DNA from: Parvicella sp964387945
GTDB taxonomy: Bacteria; Bacteroidota; Bacteroidia; Flavobacteriales_D; Parvicellaceae
Direction: 5' to 3'
DNA: 64,000 nt
Assembly: GCA_964387945.1 (NCBI GenBank)
Contig: CAYLYX010000005.1
Location: forward strand, 1 to 64,000
In this document: one piece after another, positions 9,473 to 18,897 of the stretch
Layout of the letters: each line of letters opens with the position of its first letter
Position numbering within the stretch: position 1 is the first letter of the stretch
Notes under the pieces: model-generated
Database searches by the model: none
Seen by the model: the letters and a program-made list of their open reading frames with translations, nothing else
Told to the model about the DNA's origin: nothing
Translations under genes and position numbers: made by a program

Positions 9473-10117
9473 ATGAAAATTTCTAGTCTTATCCTATTGC
9501 TAACTGTTTGCATCTCCTCTATGGGACAATACACCGTAAAAGAGGAAGATTTTTCGCATGTAGCCCAAGAAGAATGGGTAGATCTGGATGATCAAGCTAT
9601 TCTTGATCAGTTTCCCTCGTTAGGACATTATGAGTTGAGAAATTACCAGTTGGGTTACCTTATTCCTGACTCATCCAATTTGGGAAGTTTATTGGCTTAT
9701 GGCTTTCTAGAAATTCCATACATGGAATGTGGAACAATTGAAGACGTTATGGACACCCAATTGGAAGCACTTACATCCGCTGGACTTACTGTTGATCCCG
9801 TTGTAAACAAAGATCACTTCTACTTTTACACTCCCATTACAGTTGATAGTCAGAAAAAATTTATGGGCTACGTTCTCGGAAACACAGGGATTTTGTTTGT
9901 GATTTATGTTCCTATGGGAAAACCTGACATGAAACTATTTACTAATGTCTTGGAATCCGTAGACATGTACCTGCCTTATACTAACAGCGGGAAGTGTCAA
10001 GATGAAGAACAGGCAGAAGAACTCCGTAATGAGGCCAATAAGTATGCCTTGATAGGTTGTATCTTTTTAGCCGTATCTCTTGTTGGTTCTTATATTAGGA
10101 AGAAAATGAAATCTTAG
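9473..10117 (+). CDS. Uncharacterised secreted protein with C-terminal membrane anchor
   Basis: 214 residues. A signal peptide (about 1-18, cleavage near SSMGQ) is followed by a soluble domain and one C-terminal transmembrane helix (about 190-208, ALIGCIFLAVSLVGSYI) with a basic tail RKKMKS, so the bulk would sit in the periplasm. Two cysteines, in YMECGT and GKCQDEE, could pair. I do not recognise the family. It is the last gene before the convergent aconitase gene; the C/G-tract hairpin at 10205-10221 followed by TTTT may serve as its terminator. Confidence 0.65.
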   Translation: MKISSLILLLTVCISSMGQYTVKEEDFSHVAQEEWVDLDDQAILDQFPSLGHYELRNYQLGYLIPDSSNLGSLLAYGFLEIPYMECGTIEDVMDTQLEALTSAGLTVDPVVNKDHFYFYTPITVDSQKKFMGYVLGNTGILFVIYVPMGKPDMKLFTNVLESVDMYLPYTNSGKCQDEEQAEELRNEANKYALIGCIFLAVSLVGSYIRKKMKS

Positions 10118-10190
10118 AAATCACTGCTGCCAAGCTCATTTGGAACCTTGTCAGAAGTTTGAAGGAAGGGAAAGGTTTGGGGTGACATTT

Positions 10191-10223
10191 TTTCCTCCCC
10201 CCTTCCCCCCTCCAAAGGGGGAG
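10191..10223 (+). repeat. C/G-tract palindromic repeat, copy A
   Basis: About 33 bases containing a 6-bp hairpin (CCCCCT-CCAA-AGGGGG). It is roughly 80% identical to the reverse complement of 10318-10350. Intergenic repeats of this look are common in Bacteroidota genomes (recalled, not searched). The rest of 10118-10354 shows no gene. Confidence 0.7.
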
Positions 10224-10317
10224 TTTTGTGACTGGTGATTTCATGATTTAGCTAAAAGTTTTTACTCTTCAGTTTTAAAAATATTGCTGACTTAATCCTC
10301 AACAGAAGGCTTTTGAT

Positions 10318-10350
10318 TCCCCCTCTGGAGGGGGACACAGGGGGAGGAAA
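10318..10350 (-). repeat. C/G-tract palindromic repeat, copy B (inverted)
   Basis: Inverted partner of 10191-10223. Read on the minus strand it begins TTTCCTCCCC like copy A and contains CCCCCT-CCAG-AGGGGG. About 95 bases separate the copies. Confidence 0.7.
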
Positions 10351-10351
10351 C

Positions 10352-10384
10352 AAAAAACCCCATCCACTTTCGTGAACGGGGTTT
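10352..10384 (-). terminator. Aconitase gene terminator
   Basis: On the minus strand AAACCCC ... GGGGTTT flank an imperfect stem with CAC-GAAA-GTG at the tip, followed by a six-base T run. It begins 22 bases past the aconitase stop. Confidence 0.8.
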
Positions 10385-10406
10385 AAAATGTTATTTCTTG
10401 AGCTCG

Positions 10407-12698
10407 TTAGGCTTCAGCCAGCGCTCTGATCAAGTTCAACGCAGAACCTGCTTTGAACCATTTAATTTGTTGAGCATTGTACGTATGGTTGCAAACGATG
10501 TTTTCTTTAGAACCATCTGCATGAACTACTTCCAATGTTAAAGGTTTGTTTGGAGAGAACTGATCCAAATCTAAGAAGTTGAACGTATCATCTTCCTTAA
10601 TTTTGTCATAATCTGCTTCATTGGCAAACGTCAACCCAAGCATTCCTTGTTTCTTAAGGTTGGTCTCGTGAATACGAGCGAATGACTTCACAATTACGGC
10701 AATAACTCCCAAATGTCTTGGCTCCATGGCTGCGTGCTCTCTCGAAGAACCTTCTCCGTAGTTGTGATCTCCTACTACAATCGTTGGCACTCCTGCTGCT
10801 TTATAAGCTCGCTGAACTGCAGGAACTTCTCCATTAGAACCGTCCAACTGATTTTTAACATTGTTCGTTTCTCCATTGAATGCATTTACCGCACCAATCA
10901 AACAGTTGTTTGAAATGTTATCCAGGTGACCTCTGTATCTCAACCATGGACCTGCCATGGAGATGTGATCCGTTGTACATTTTCCTTCTGCTTTGATCAA
11001 CAACTTCATTCCAGTAATGTTCTGTCCATCCCAAGGCTCAAAAGGTGTTAACAACTGAAGTCTGTCTGAATCTGGGTTTACTTTTACTTCTACCCCACTT
11101 CCATCTGCTGCTGGTTCAATGTAGCCGTTGTCTTCCACATCAAAACCCTTTGTTGGCAACTCATCTCCTACAGGCGGATCTAATTTTACCTGCTCTCCTT
11201 TGTCATTGGTTAAGGTATCGGTCAACGGGTTAAAGTCAAGTCTTCCCGAGATCGCAATGGCAGCAACCATTTCTGGTGATGCTACGAAAGCATGCGTATT
11301 AGGATTTCCATCTGCTCGCTTGGAGAAGTTTCTATTGAATGAGTGAACAATACTGTTCTTTGGTGCATTTTTAGGATCTTCATATCTTCCCCACTGACCA
11401 ATACACGGTCCACAAGCATTGGTAAAGATTCTAGCGTCTAGGTCTTCAAAAACCTGCAACAAACCATCTCTTTCTGCTGTAAAACGAACCTGTTCAGACC
11501 CTGGATTAATACCAAACTCTGCCTTTATTTTCAACCCTTTATCTACTGCCTGTTTTGCAATGGAGGCTGCTCTCGACAAATCTTCGTAAGAAGAGTTAGT
11601 ACAAGACCCAATCAATCCCCACTCTACATCTAACGGCCATCCTTTCCCCGGTGCAACCTCTTTCATTTGCGAAATTGGTGTTGCCAAGTCTGGTGTAAAG
11701 GGTCCATTCAAATGTGGTTCTAACTCAGACAAGTTAATTTCAATAACCTGATCAAAATACTGCTCTGGATTAGCATAAACCTCATCGTCTCCCGTTAAGT
11801 GCTCTTTGATTCCGTTTGCTGCATCCGCTACATCATCTCTATCTGTTGCTCTTAGGTAACGTTCCATGCTGTCATCGTAACCAAAAGTAGAGGTTGTTGC
11901 TCCAATTTCAGCTCCCATGTTACAAATGGTTCCTTTACCTGTACAAGACATGGATTTCGCTCCTTCTCCAAAATATTCTACAATAGCTCCTGTTCCTCCT
12001 TTTACCGTAAGGATTCCCGCTACTTTCAAAATCACATCTTTAGGTGCCGTCCAACCGTTCATCTTTCCGGTCAGCTTCACACCAATGAGTTTAGGGAATT
12101 TAAGTTCCCAAGGCATTCCTGCCATAACATCTACTGCATCTGCTCCTCCAACTCCGATAGCTACCATTCCCAAACCACCAGCGTTTACCGTGTGAGAATC
12201 CGTACCAATCATCATTCCACCTGGAAAAGCATAGTTTTCTAGCACTACCTGATGAATAATACCAGCACCTGGTTTCCAGAAACCAATACCATACTTATTA
12301 GAAACACTCTCCAAGAAGTTAAACACTTCACTGGATTGATTAATTGCGTTCTGAAGATCTGCAGAAGCACCGATCTTAGCTTGAATCAGGTGATCCAAGT
12401 GCACCGTAGAAGGGACTGCTACATTAGGCTTACCAGCTTGCATAAATTGCAACAATGCCATCTGTGCCGTTGCATCTTGCATCGCGACTCTGTCTGGAGC
12501 AAAATCTACGTAGTCTTTTCCTCTTTCGAATTTAGTTGTTGGCTCTCCTCCCGGCTGATCTTTCTCTGTATCCCACAGGTGAGCGTATAAAATCTTTTCT
12601 GCTAATGTTAATGGTCTTCCTACCACTTTTCGAGCAGCAGCAACTCTTTCAGGGAATTTTGCATAGACTCCCTTGATCATTTCTATATCAAATGCCAT
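10407..12698 (-). CDS. acn: Aconitate hydratase, mitochondrial type
   Basis: 763 residues, close to the usual length of mitochondrial-type aconitase. The enzyme interconverts citrate and isocitrate in the TCA cycle in the cytosol. The [4Fe-4S] ligands are visible: Cys366 in GSCTNSS and Cys429/Cys432 in NACGPCIGQWG, offset by eight from the mammalian numbers 358/421/424. Also present are the HLDHLIQ and GTDSHTVNAGG active-site motifs and the C-terminal swivel domain with GDHNYGEGSSREHAA. It is a single-gene unit with its own terminator. A near-match promoter box (TACCTTCG on the minus strand, 12738-12745) lies about 40 bases upstream of the ATG. Confidence 0.97.
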   Translation of the reverse strand: MAFDIEMIKGVYAKFPERVAAARKVVGRPLTLAEKILYAHLWDTEKDQPGGEPTTKFERGKDYVDFAPDRVAMQDATAQMALLQFMQAGKPNVAVPSTVHLDHLIQAKIGASADLQNAINQSSEVFNFLESVSNKYGIGFWKPGAGIIHQVVLENYAFPGGMMIGTDSHTVNAGGLGMVAIGVGGADAVDVMAGMPWELKFPKLIGVKLTGKMNGWTAPKDVILKVAGILTVKGGTGAIVEYFGEGAKSMSCTGKGTICNMGAEIGATTSTFGYDDSMERYLRATDRDDVADAANGIKEHLTGDDEVYANPEQYFDQVIEINLSELEPHLNGPFTPDLATPISQMKEVAPGKGWPLDVEWGLIGSCTNSSYEDLSRAASIAKQAVDKGLKIKAEFGINPGSEQVRFTAERDGLLQVFEDLDARIFTNACGPCIGQWGRYEDPKNAPKNSIVHSFNRNFSKRADGNPNTHAFVASPEMVAAIAISGRLDFNPLTDTLTNDKGEQVKLDPPVGDELPTKGFDVEDNGYIEPAADGSGVEVKVNPDSDRLQLLTPFEPWDGQNITGMKLLIKAEGKCTTDHISMAGPWLRYRGHLDNISNNCLIGAVNAFNGETNNVKNQLDGSNGEVPAVQRAYKAAGVPTIVVGDHNYGEGSSREHAAMEPRHLGVIAVIVKSFARIHETNLKKQGMLGLTFANEADYDKIKEDDTFNFLDLDQFSPNKPLTLEVVHADGSKENIVCNHTYNAQQIKWFKAGSALNLIRALAEA

Positions 12699-12815
12699 CT
12701 AATTTCTGATTTATTTCAACTTAGTTAAGAACTACCGCGAAGGTAACATTTACGCACGAAAATTGAAACCTTTCAAACGTTTATTTTTTATTTAGAACCT
12801 TCCTAAATACGACTC

Positions 12816-12845
12816 TTGCCAACCCATCTTTACTCGCTATCTTTG
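12816..12845 (+). promoter_or_regulatory. Promoter TTG-N19-TATCTTTG for fdhD
   Basis: TTG 12816-12818 and TATCTTTG 12838-12845 at a 19-base spacing match the Bacteroidota consensus. The box ends two bases before the first possible start (TTG 12848). Confidence 0.7.
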
Positions 12846-12847
12846 TA

Positions 12848-13612
12848 TTGTTGAAAGGAACTAAGAAATATCAATCGATTCGCTTCGAATCTAACATGGC
12901 ATCGGATCAGTCGGAGATGATTACGGAGGAAAAACCCTTGCGAATCCTCATCAATGAAGCTCCTTTTACGGTAACCATGCGCACACCGGGCATGGATATT
13001 GAATTGGTCTGCGGATTACTTTACAACGAAGACGTTATCCGATCGACAACAGATTTAGTGATTGTGATCACCTATGGAGATACAATGGACATTGCAGAGG
13101 TAAGTATTCCTGAGGAAATGCTAAAAGATGGCTACATGAATGCTCGTAATTTTCTAAGCGTATCGTCTTGTGGCGTTTGCGGGAAAACGGATCTTCCAGA
13201 TATTCAAGGGAAGTTGGACACTGCTTCTTCCCTATCGCAAGAATTAATTTTACAGGGACTGGAACACATGCGTAAGAACCAACAGGTATTTTCCGCAACT
13301 GGAGGTTGTCACGCTGCTGCGATTCTAGATGAATCCGGTCAAATTACAACGATTGGAGAAGATATTGGAAGACATAATGCGGTGGATAAGGTAATCGGCT
13401 CACTCCTTCTGAGCGATGAACTTGTTGATGCTGCTACACTTCTCGTAAGTGGTCGAATTTCCTATGAAATTGTGATCAAATGTTTCAGAGCAAAAATCCC
13501 TGTATTGGCTGCTGTCAGTGCACCTTCTTCTCTTGCCATCGATTATGCAAAAGAACTAGGGATTACCGTATTTGCCTTTTGTAGACAAACACGGCTCACC
13601 CGTTTCTCTTAA
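12848..13612 (+). CDS. fdhD: Formate dehydrogenase accessory sulfurtransferase FdhD
   Basis: 254 residues. FdhD transfers sulfur from IscS to the molybdenum or tungsten cofactor of formate dehydrogenase. The essential Cys-x-x-Cys is present at 108/111 (SSCGVCGK), with the family motifs GCHAAA, EDIGRHNAVDKVIG and SGRISYEIVIK and a cofactor-site C-terminus. No formate dehydrogenase or moa/mob gene is in the window. The start is uncertain: TTG at 12848 and 12851 are the only candidates that keep the conserved N-terminal strand (KYQSIRFES), and both sit almost on the predicted transcription start; ATG 12896 would shorten it by 16 residues. Confidence 0.93.
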   Translation: MLKGTKKYQSIRFESNMASDQSEMITEEKPLRILINEAPFTVTMRTPGMDIELVCGLLYNEDVIRSTTDLVIVITYGDTMDIAEVSIPEEMLKDGYMNARNFLSVSSCGVCGKTDLPDIQGKLDTASSLSQELILQGLEHMRKNQQVFSATGGCHAAAILDESGQITTIGEDIGRHNAVDKVIGSLLLSDELVDAATLLVSGRISYEIVIKCFRAKIPVLAAVSAPSSLAIDYAKELGITVFAFCRQTRLTRFS

Positions 13613-13626
13613 ATAAAACTATAAAA

Positions 13627-16600
13627 CTAATAAATGATTACAGGCACGACTTTTACATAGTCCCTGTATGAAACACGTACTGCGTACGTTCCTTTTGCTA
13701 GCATCGATAGGTCAACTCGCTCTTTGTTCACCAAATCAAACGCATTATAGCTAATATTTTTTACCTGAGCTCCCAAGTTATTGTATACTGTCATATCTAC
13801 ACTCCCTAACATCCCATCGGTTTCTAATGTAAACCAACCATCGTTTGGGTTAGGATAAATAATGGCATCAAACTCTTCTCCCAGGTCTTCTGTTCCCACA
13901 GTATAACCTGAAGTGAAGTAATAAATCAATTCCGAACCAAAGTCTGAGTCAAATACCTTGTGTGTTCCCCCTCCCATCTTACGGATGTAAACACTTCCTG
14001 AACCTTGAGCGGTATTGGCAAAGAATGACAAACCATCGTGACCTGAATCGGTTACATGTAACTTGTAACAACCGGGTGACAAGGCAATCGTATCTTTATA
14101 CCACGTATTTGCTGCTGCATTGGTATTTGAGTAGATTACATTCCCAAGATCATCATACACATAAACTTCATTCTCTGATGGAGAACTATTGGACTTATAC
14201 CAAAGGATCATATCTCCGGGAATGGTAGGTGGTGCATCAAAGGTAGACTGATAATGATTGTTTGCTTCGTAATCATCTGCCGCTCCATTCACCTCAAAAA
14301 TTTCGGCATGAAACAAGTTACAGTAATTGGCATGATCCCAAAATGACTGATCAGGTAAAGGCAATTCCACCGTAGTCGTATCCATAAAAGCAAGATTCCC
14401 AGTCCAGGTATAATATTCGATAGTTCCACCACACACCCAATAACCGATTTTTACGGTCGTCACCTCATTGGCACCCGTATTTCTAATCATTATTTTTGGA
14501 TTGTCACACATGGGATTATAATTCTGGTGAAATTCCCAGTCGTTTGGCGCAATAATATCTTCAATTCGAGCGTCTGTCTGAAAATTAGGCGCACCGTACT
14601 GCATCATTTGCACCGTTACCCTATAATTTCCTTCCATGCCTCCTGCGGTAGTTTGCATTCCATAATCAATAGAAGCAGAAGCTCCTGGAGTTACATAATC
14701 TGTAATGTCATGATCGTAGGTATCTCCAAAAGTACCTGGACACCACCCTGCTCTATCGTAAACCCATGTTCCACCTTGAGATTTCACAGGGTTATTTGCA
14801 CATTCCTTCCAATTTAACCATGAATGAGTTTGTGTACCGTTTACTTCTAAATGATGCGTCTTTGGACAAAACTCTGCGCAATTCTCAAAACCTCCAAACC
14901 AATGTCCCGTAGTTCTGGTGCGCACAATCACCTGATCTGCATCCGATTCAATTGTTCGATCGACTGCTGGCAATACGATATCATTTGCAATATCTGAATG
15001 CTGATAATCACCTACCCAAATGGTTTCAAACTTCTTCACATCTCTTGGAGGTGTTCCTTTAATATATACAAATTGAAGATCGATCAACTCTTGCTGATTA
15101 CCTGCGCTAATTTCAACGGTGTCGTGCAATAAAGGCTCGTAGTCAGTAACATCATACACCCATCTAAAGCCATTCGGACCCAAATCCAAACCAATTCCGT
15201 AAGGTGTCACGTAGTTCTGGATTTGGTGTGTTATACTTTCAACGGTATTCGTGTAATAACCTCCCAGTCCTGTAACTTCAGTGTTTATAACATTCCCTTC
15301 TGGATCGTAAGTATACGAATCTTCGTAAGGATAATGAGCAACTGTGTCTACCCGAGTGTAAGAAATACCAGCTGATGATACATCTCGATAGCTTAAATCC
15401 TTCACGACAGAGATCATACTATTCCAAAGTGTGTCTGTGACAATTGTACTGTCTAAATGGGTGGTGTAAGTTCCTTGGAAAAAATCAATCTCCGGAAGGT
15501 TTGTCGTCTGCACGAGATTAAAATAATGCTTGGAAGGGTCAACGATTCTTCTAGCCGGATACCCCATTAGGTAGCCATGATTTGAATTACCAGAGTAATC
15601 GTCAGCTTGCATTCCGTTAGTTTCATCAAAGGCATAGGCAAGAAGAAGGTTCGTAATTTGAGGATGACCTCCATCGACCGCCTTATACATATAGTCCTGA
15701 ATCTCGGTCTGAGTCAAGGCTTTATCCCAAACTCTGAATTCGTCTATTTTTCCGTCATAATTTCCAGCGAGTTCGGAAGAAGCTCCCCCTCCAATCTTAA
15801 AGGATGTGATAGGCGACATTGACCTTGTTTTTCCTGTTCCAGATGCGAATACGGTTCCGTTAACGTAAATCACCATCTCTCCCGTAGCTGCATTTTTGGT
15901 AAATGCCCAGTGATTCCATTTTCCTTCGTATTGATCTGTGGCTGCTGGAGCATTCACCCGATCATAGCTAGTTGTCCCATCGTTTCCACAGTCCCAATAA
16001 ACTTCTCCATTGCCCCAAGGTAAATGCACGTTGATCACTCGGTTGCCATCGGCATCTCTTCCTTCAAAAGTATAATTATTCATCGGTTGAGCTACTGGGT
16101 TTCCATAGCACCAAAAAGACACCGTTACCTCATCCGAAATCGTACTGAGCGCAGAAGCTGGAACATGCACGTAATCGTCATCTGCAAATTCCAAACATCG
16201 ATTAGTTCCGCTTACCACGCCAGAATTATAACCAGCTGGCAAACTACTCTCCGTTGTTGATATCGAACTTAATGAAGCGTGCGATAATTCAATCACTACA
16301 TTAGAAGTCCCGTCCCAAGCAAAAGGAGAAGTAAAATTGAGGACATTATCGCCAGTCACAAGATCGGCTGAATTATTATATACTTCTGTAAAGCCAGTTG
16401 ATTCAAAACTGGTGGGTGTGATTTCCGTTAACATTGAGTTTTTCAAGCTTACCTTAAAATGATCAATCGCAGCAGATGCGCTAAAATGAATTCGAAGCCG
16501 GTGGATGTCTCCCGCTACCAAGCCTGCTGACGTTAAATCTGAAGCTAGTAAAACGTACTGTACCTTTCCAGTTTCTTCCAAACCTATAATATCATTTGAA

Positions 16601-17028
16601 GTTGTAGTTCCAGCCACAACAGGCACTTGGTTTTCAGATACTATAGCATCTACAACTGTTTCGTACTCTTTGCTTTGGAAAGCATGATAAGAAGGTTCCG
16701 CTCCATAAAAAACAGTATCTGGAGATTGATCTCCCAACCAATATACAGTATCTCCCAAGTTTTCATATTGATAGAGATTGGTATAGGTTGTGTAATCCCA
16801 TTCTCCGCAAGCATAGCCGTCTTGCGTAGTTTGAGCATCACACTTCAAGGTGTAATACATCAAAATTTTCTCGTAGCTAGCTGTGTCGGGTGGAAAAACG
16901 TACCATCCTCGTCTCTTTGTAATGTCTGAAAACTCCAATGTTTGCACAACAGTAGTATCTCCTGTTTGCGACCATCCCGTACTTAGAAACAACACCGTAA
17001 AAAATGCTCCAATCAATCTCTTTCCCAT
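13627..17028 (-). CDS. Large secreted PNGase F-like protein with inserted LamG domain and T9SS tail
   Basis: 1133 residues with a signal peptide (1-20). The N-terminal PNGase F-like sandwich starts at about 25 and carries CGEWD at 74-78. A LamG-like domain (about 276-443) follows; the PNGase fold resumes with DVTDY and the C-terminal sandwich (GHWFGGFENCAEFCPKTHH, WVYDRAGWCPGTFGD). A GEVYVYD/DSGHDGLSFF module and a T9SS type A domain (YPNPNDGW) end it. PNGase F cleaves N-glycans from glycoproteins; Asp78 and Glu719 match its Asp60 and Glu206, while the counterpart of Glu118 seems absent (my alignment by eye). It would act outside the cell. It converges on fdhD with 14 bases between. Confidence 0.85.
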   Translation of the reverse strand: MGKRLIGAFFTVLFLSTGWSQTGDTTVVQTLEFSDITKRRGWYVFPPDTASYEKILMYYTLKCDAQTTQDGYACGEWDYTTYTNLYQYENLGDTVYWLGDQSPDTVFYGAEPSYHAFQSKEYETVVDAIVSENQVPVVAGTTTSNDIIGLEETGKVQYVLLASDLTSAGLVAGDIHRLRIHFSASAAIDHFKVSLKNSMLTEITPTSFESTGFTEVYNNSADLVTGDNVLNFTSPFAWDGTSNVVIELSHASLSSISTTESSLPAGYNSGVVSGTNRCLEFADDDYVHVPASALSTISDEVTVSFWCYGNPVAQPMNNYTFEGRDADGNRVINVHLPWGNGEVYWDCGNDGTTSYDRVNAPAATDQYEGKWNHWAFTKNAATGEMVIYVNGTVFASGTGKTRSMSPITSFKIGGGASSELAGNYDGKIDEFRVWDKALTQTEIQDYMYKAVDGGHPQITNLLLAYAFDETNGMQADDYSGNSNHGYLMGYPARRIVDPSKHYFNLVQTTNLPEIDFFQGTYTTHLDSTIVTDTLWNSMISVVKDLSYRDVSSAGISYTRVDTVAHYPYEDSYTYDPEGNVINTEVTGLGGYYTNTVESITHQIQNYVTPYGIGLDLGPNGFRWVYDVTDYEPLLHDTVEISAGNQQELIDLQFVYIKGTPPRDVKKFETIWVGDYQHSDIANDIVLPAVDRTIESDADQVIVRTRTTGHWFGGFENCAEFCPKTHHLEVNGTQTHSWLNWKECANNPVKSQGGTWVYDRAGWCPGTFGDTYDHDITDYVTPGASASIDYGMQTTAGGMEGNYRVTVQMMQYGAPNFQTDARIEDIIAPNDWEFHQNYNPMCDNPKIMIRNTGANEVTTVKIGYWVCGGTIEYYTWTGNLAFMDTTTVELPLPDQSFWDHANYCNLFHAEIFEVNGAADDYEANNHYQSTFDAPPTIPGDMILWYKSNSSPSENEVYVYDDLGNVIYSNTNAAANTWYKDTIALSPGCYKLHVTDSGHDGLSFFANTAQGSGSVYIRKMGGGTHKVFDSDFGSELIYYFTSGYTVGTEDLGEEFDAIIYPNPNDGWFTLETDGMLGSVDMTVYNNLGAQVKNISYNAFDLVNKERVDLSMLAKGTYAVRVSYRDYVKVVPVIIY

Positions 17029-17047
17029 AGTCCTAAATTATTAGCGA

Positions 17048-17079
17048 CTAAGGTAAGTGAGTTGGAATAGGATTCACAA
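17048..17079 (-). promoter_or_regulatory. Candidate promoter of the PNGase F-like gene
   Basis: On the minus strand TTG (17077-17079), 21 bases, then TACCTTAG (17048-17055), one mismatch to TAnnTTTG, 19 bases before the ATG. Confidence 0.4.
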
Positions 17080-17115
17080 TTGAAAATAGAGAATTCTTGG
17101 AAAGCTAACCTCGTG

Positions 17116-18400
17116 TTAACCTATCCATCTCCCTCGAACAAAAACACCGCGAATGGCAGATCTATCCCCTGTGTAGACGATCCTTGAAGCCAAATTTTCA
17201 TAATCTGCTCCTTGAAGCGTTGTAAAATGACTATTGACTAAGCACGCATCAAACTCCTGTCCAACCGCAAAGTAGTCCTCTTCAAAATTGTTCATGGCCT
17301 TTCTTCCGGCAAGCGTTGCCTGATGGATGGCATAAGCTCCACTATCGGTAAAACCATTACCAATCATGATATTTCTTCGATGTGAAATCAGTCGTTGCCC
17401 GTAATCTAAGATCCGGAGCTCTTCAAAAGGATTAAGTCCGACATGGCTGTCTGTTCCGATAGACCATTTACCTCCATGCCTCTGGAACTCTCTCAACGGA
17501 AAAACACCATCTCCCAGGTTTCCTTCTGTACTTGGACATAGCACCACGTTTGCTCCTATTTTTGCTAGTCCTTGCACTTCTCTTTCATTCAAATGCGTAG
17601 CATGGACAAGGTGATAACCATCGTTCATATCAATGTGATCCAGCATCCACTCTACCGGTCTACAGCCCAAAAACTTTTCACAATCTGCTACTTCTTGCAA
17701 TTGTTCTGAAATGTGAATATGAAATGGCATATCACCACCCAGAGTATTGGCGATCTCAATAATGTCTTGATCTTTTACTCCTCGCATAGAGTGAATTCCC
17801 ACCGCGATGTTCGCGTTATCGTATTGACGAACGGCTTGTTCGGAAGCATCGTGCAATTTCAGGTAATCTTCTACTGTTGGAGAAATAAACCTTCTTTGTC
17901 GTTCACCGGCTGGTTTTCCGAAACCTCCCATTTGATAAAAGATCGGAACTAATGTAATTTTTATTCCTGCATCCTTAGCTGCATAAAGCATAGCTTCTCC
18001 CATCTCTGCAAGGTTATCATAAGGTGTGCCATCCGGTTGATGATGCACGTAATGGAATTCGGCCACAGAAGTATATCCGTTGGCTAGCATGTTTTTGTAG
18101 AGGCGATTCGCAATGGCATAGGCTTCATCTGGACCAATGCTCAACGCCAAACTATACATCTGCTCTCTCCACGTCCAAAAGTCATCACCGTCATCAACAT
18201 CTTGATGAATTTCACCTTTACCTGCCATGGCATACTGAAAAGCGTGCGAATGCGCATTTTGAAAACCTGGAATTACGTAAGCATCCCATTCTTTTCCTGT
18301 TTCAGCAGCGTTCTCTTCAATGGCATGGATCGTTCCATCTTCTTTGAGTGAGATGGTAACATTTTCTTTCCATCCATCGGCTTGTAAAATTGCTTTGAAC
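17116..18400 (-). CDS. hutF: Formimidoylglutamate deiminase HutF, start lost in assembly gap
   Basis: About 428 residues are readable. It is an amidohydrolase-superfamily enzyme that deaminates N-formimino-L-glutamate to N-formyl-L-glutamate in the five-step histidine degradation route. Metal-site motifs are visible: NAHSHAFQ, HIHISEQ, HATHLNE and GTDSHVGLNP. The frame runs into the N block immediately before FKAILQADGW, which is close to the family N-terminus. The base next to the gap is G, so the start codon is probably ATG split by the gap (AT missing). No other hut gene is in the window. It lies downstream of the SRPBCC gene on the same strand. Confidence 0.9.
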
Positions 18401-18410
18401 NNNNNNNNNN
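18401..18410. other. Assembly gap (10 N)
   Basis: The flanks share no end overlap that I can see, so real bases are missing. The gap hides the end of the SRPBCC gene and the start of hutF; frames read across it are not meaningful. Confidence 0.95.
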
Positions 18411-18836
18411 GTGGTGATACTTTTCTTCCACTCGCTTTTTTAATGCCTGATTCATTTCTTCGAAACCGCTTTGCGTTTCTTCCGCTTTTTTGCGCATAAA
18501 CCACTTGGTAAGCCATCCTTTAAAATCTTCTTTGTGAATAAACGTTGTTCCTTCTGCGGTAGGTATCAATTCAAACTGATGGTGCCCGTCAAAAACTCCT
18601 TTTATGCCTAACTTCCCCAGCCATGCGAATTTTCGATTAACCTCAACTTTTTGAACGATAGGCTTAAAGGTCATTCCTAATAATTTGACTTTCAGTTTTT
18701 GTCCAACTTCAACAACGCCAGTCATTTCTTTTATGAATGGATTCCATTCGGGATACTCGGATGTATTCATCAATACTTCCCATACCTCTTCTGGTTTAGC
18801 GTGGATATCAATTCGAGTTTCAATTGCTGCTTTCAT
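18411..18836 (-). CDS. SRPBCC (START-like) domain protein, 3' end in assembly gap
   Basis: At least 142 residues from ATG 18836 (MKAAIETRIDIHAKPEEVW); an in-frame TTG at 18860 would add eight unlikely residues. The sequence shows the helix-grip pattern of polyketide-cyclase/SRPBCC proteins: VWEVLMNTSEYPEWNPF near the N-terminus, a beta-rich middle (HHQFELIPTAEGTTFIHKEDF) and a long C-terminal helix (EEMNQALKKRVEEKY). These proteins bind hydrophobic ligands; the ligand is unknown. The readable end matches the family's usual end, so only a few residues are lost. It lies 61 bases downstream of the Crp/Fnr gene and may be its regulatory companion. Confidence 0.85.
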
Positions 18837-18897
18837 CTTATTTGTTTTTTGATGAAGCAAAACTCAGGAGATTTAGGATGATCTCCATTGACATAAA

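Noticed and set aside
18273..18516. Apparent overlap of the SRPBCC and hutF frames across the N block.
   Set aside because: Both overlapping extensions are artefacts of reading through N; each gene's real sequence stops at the gap.
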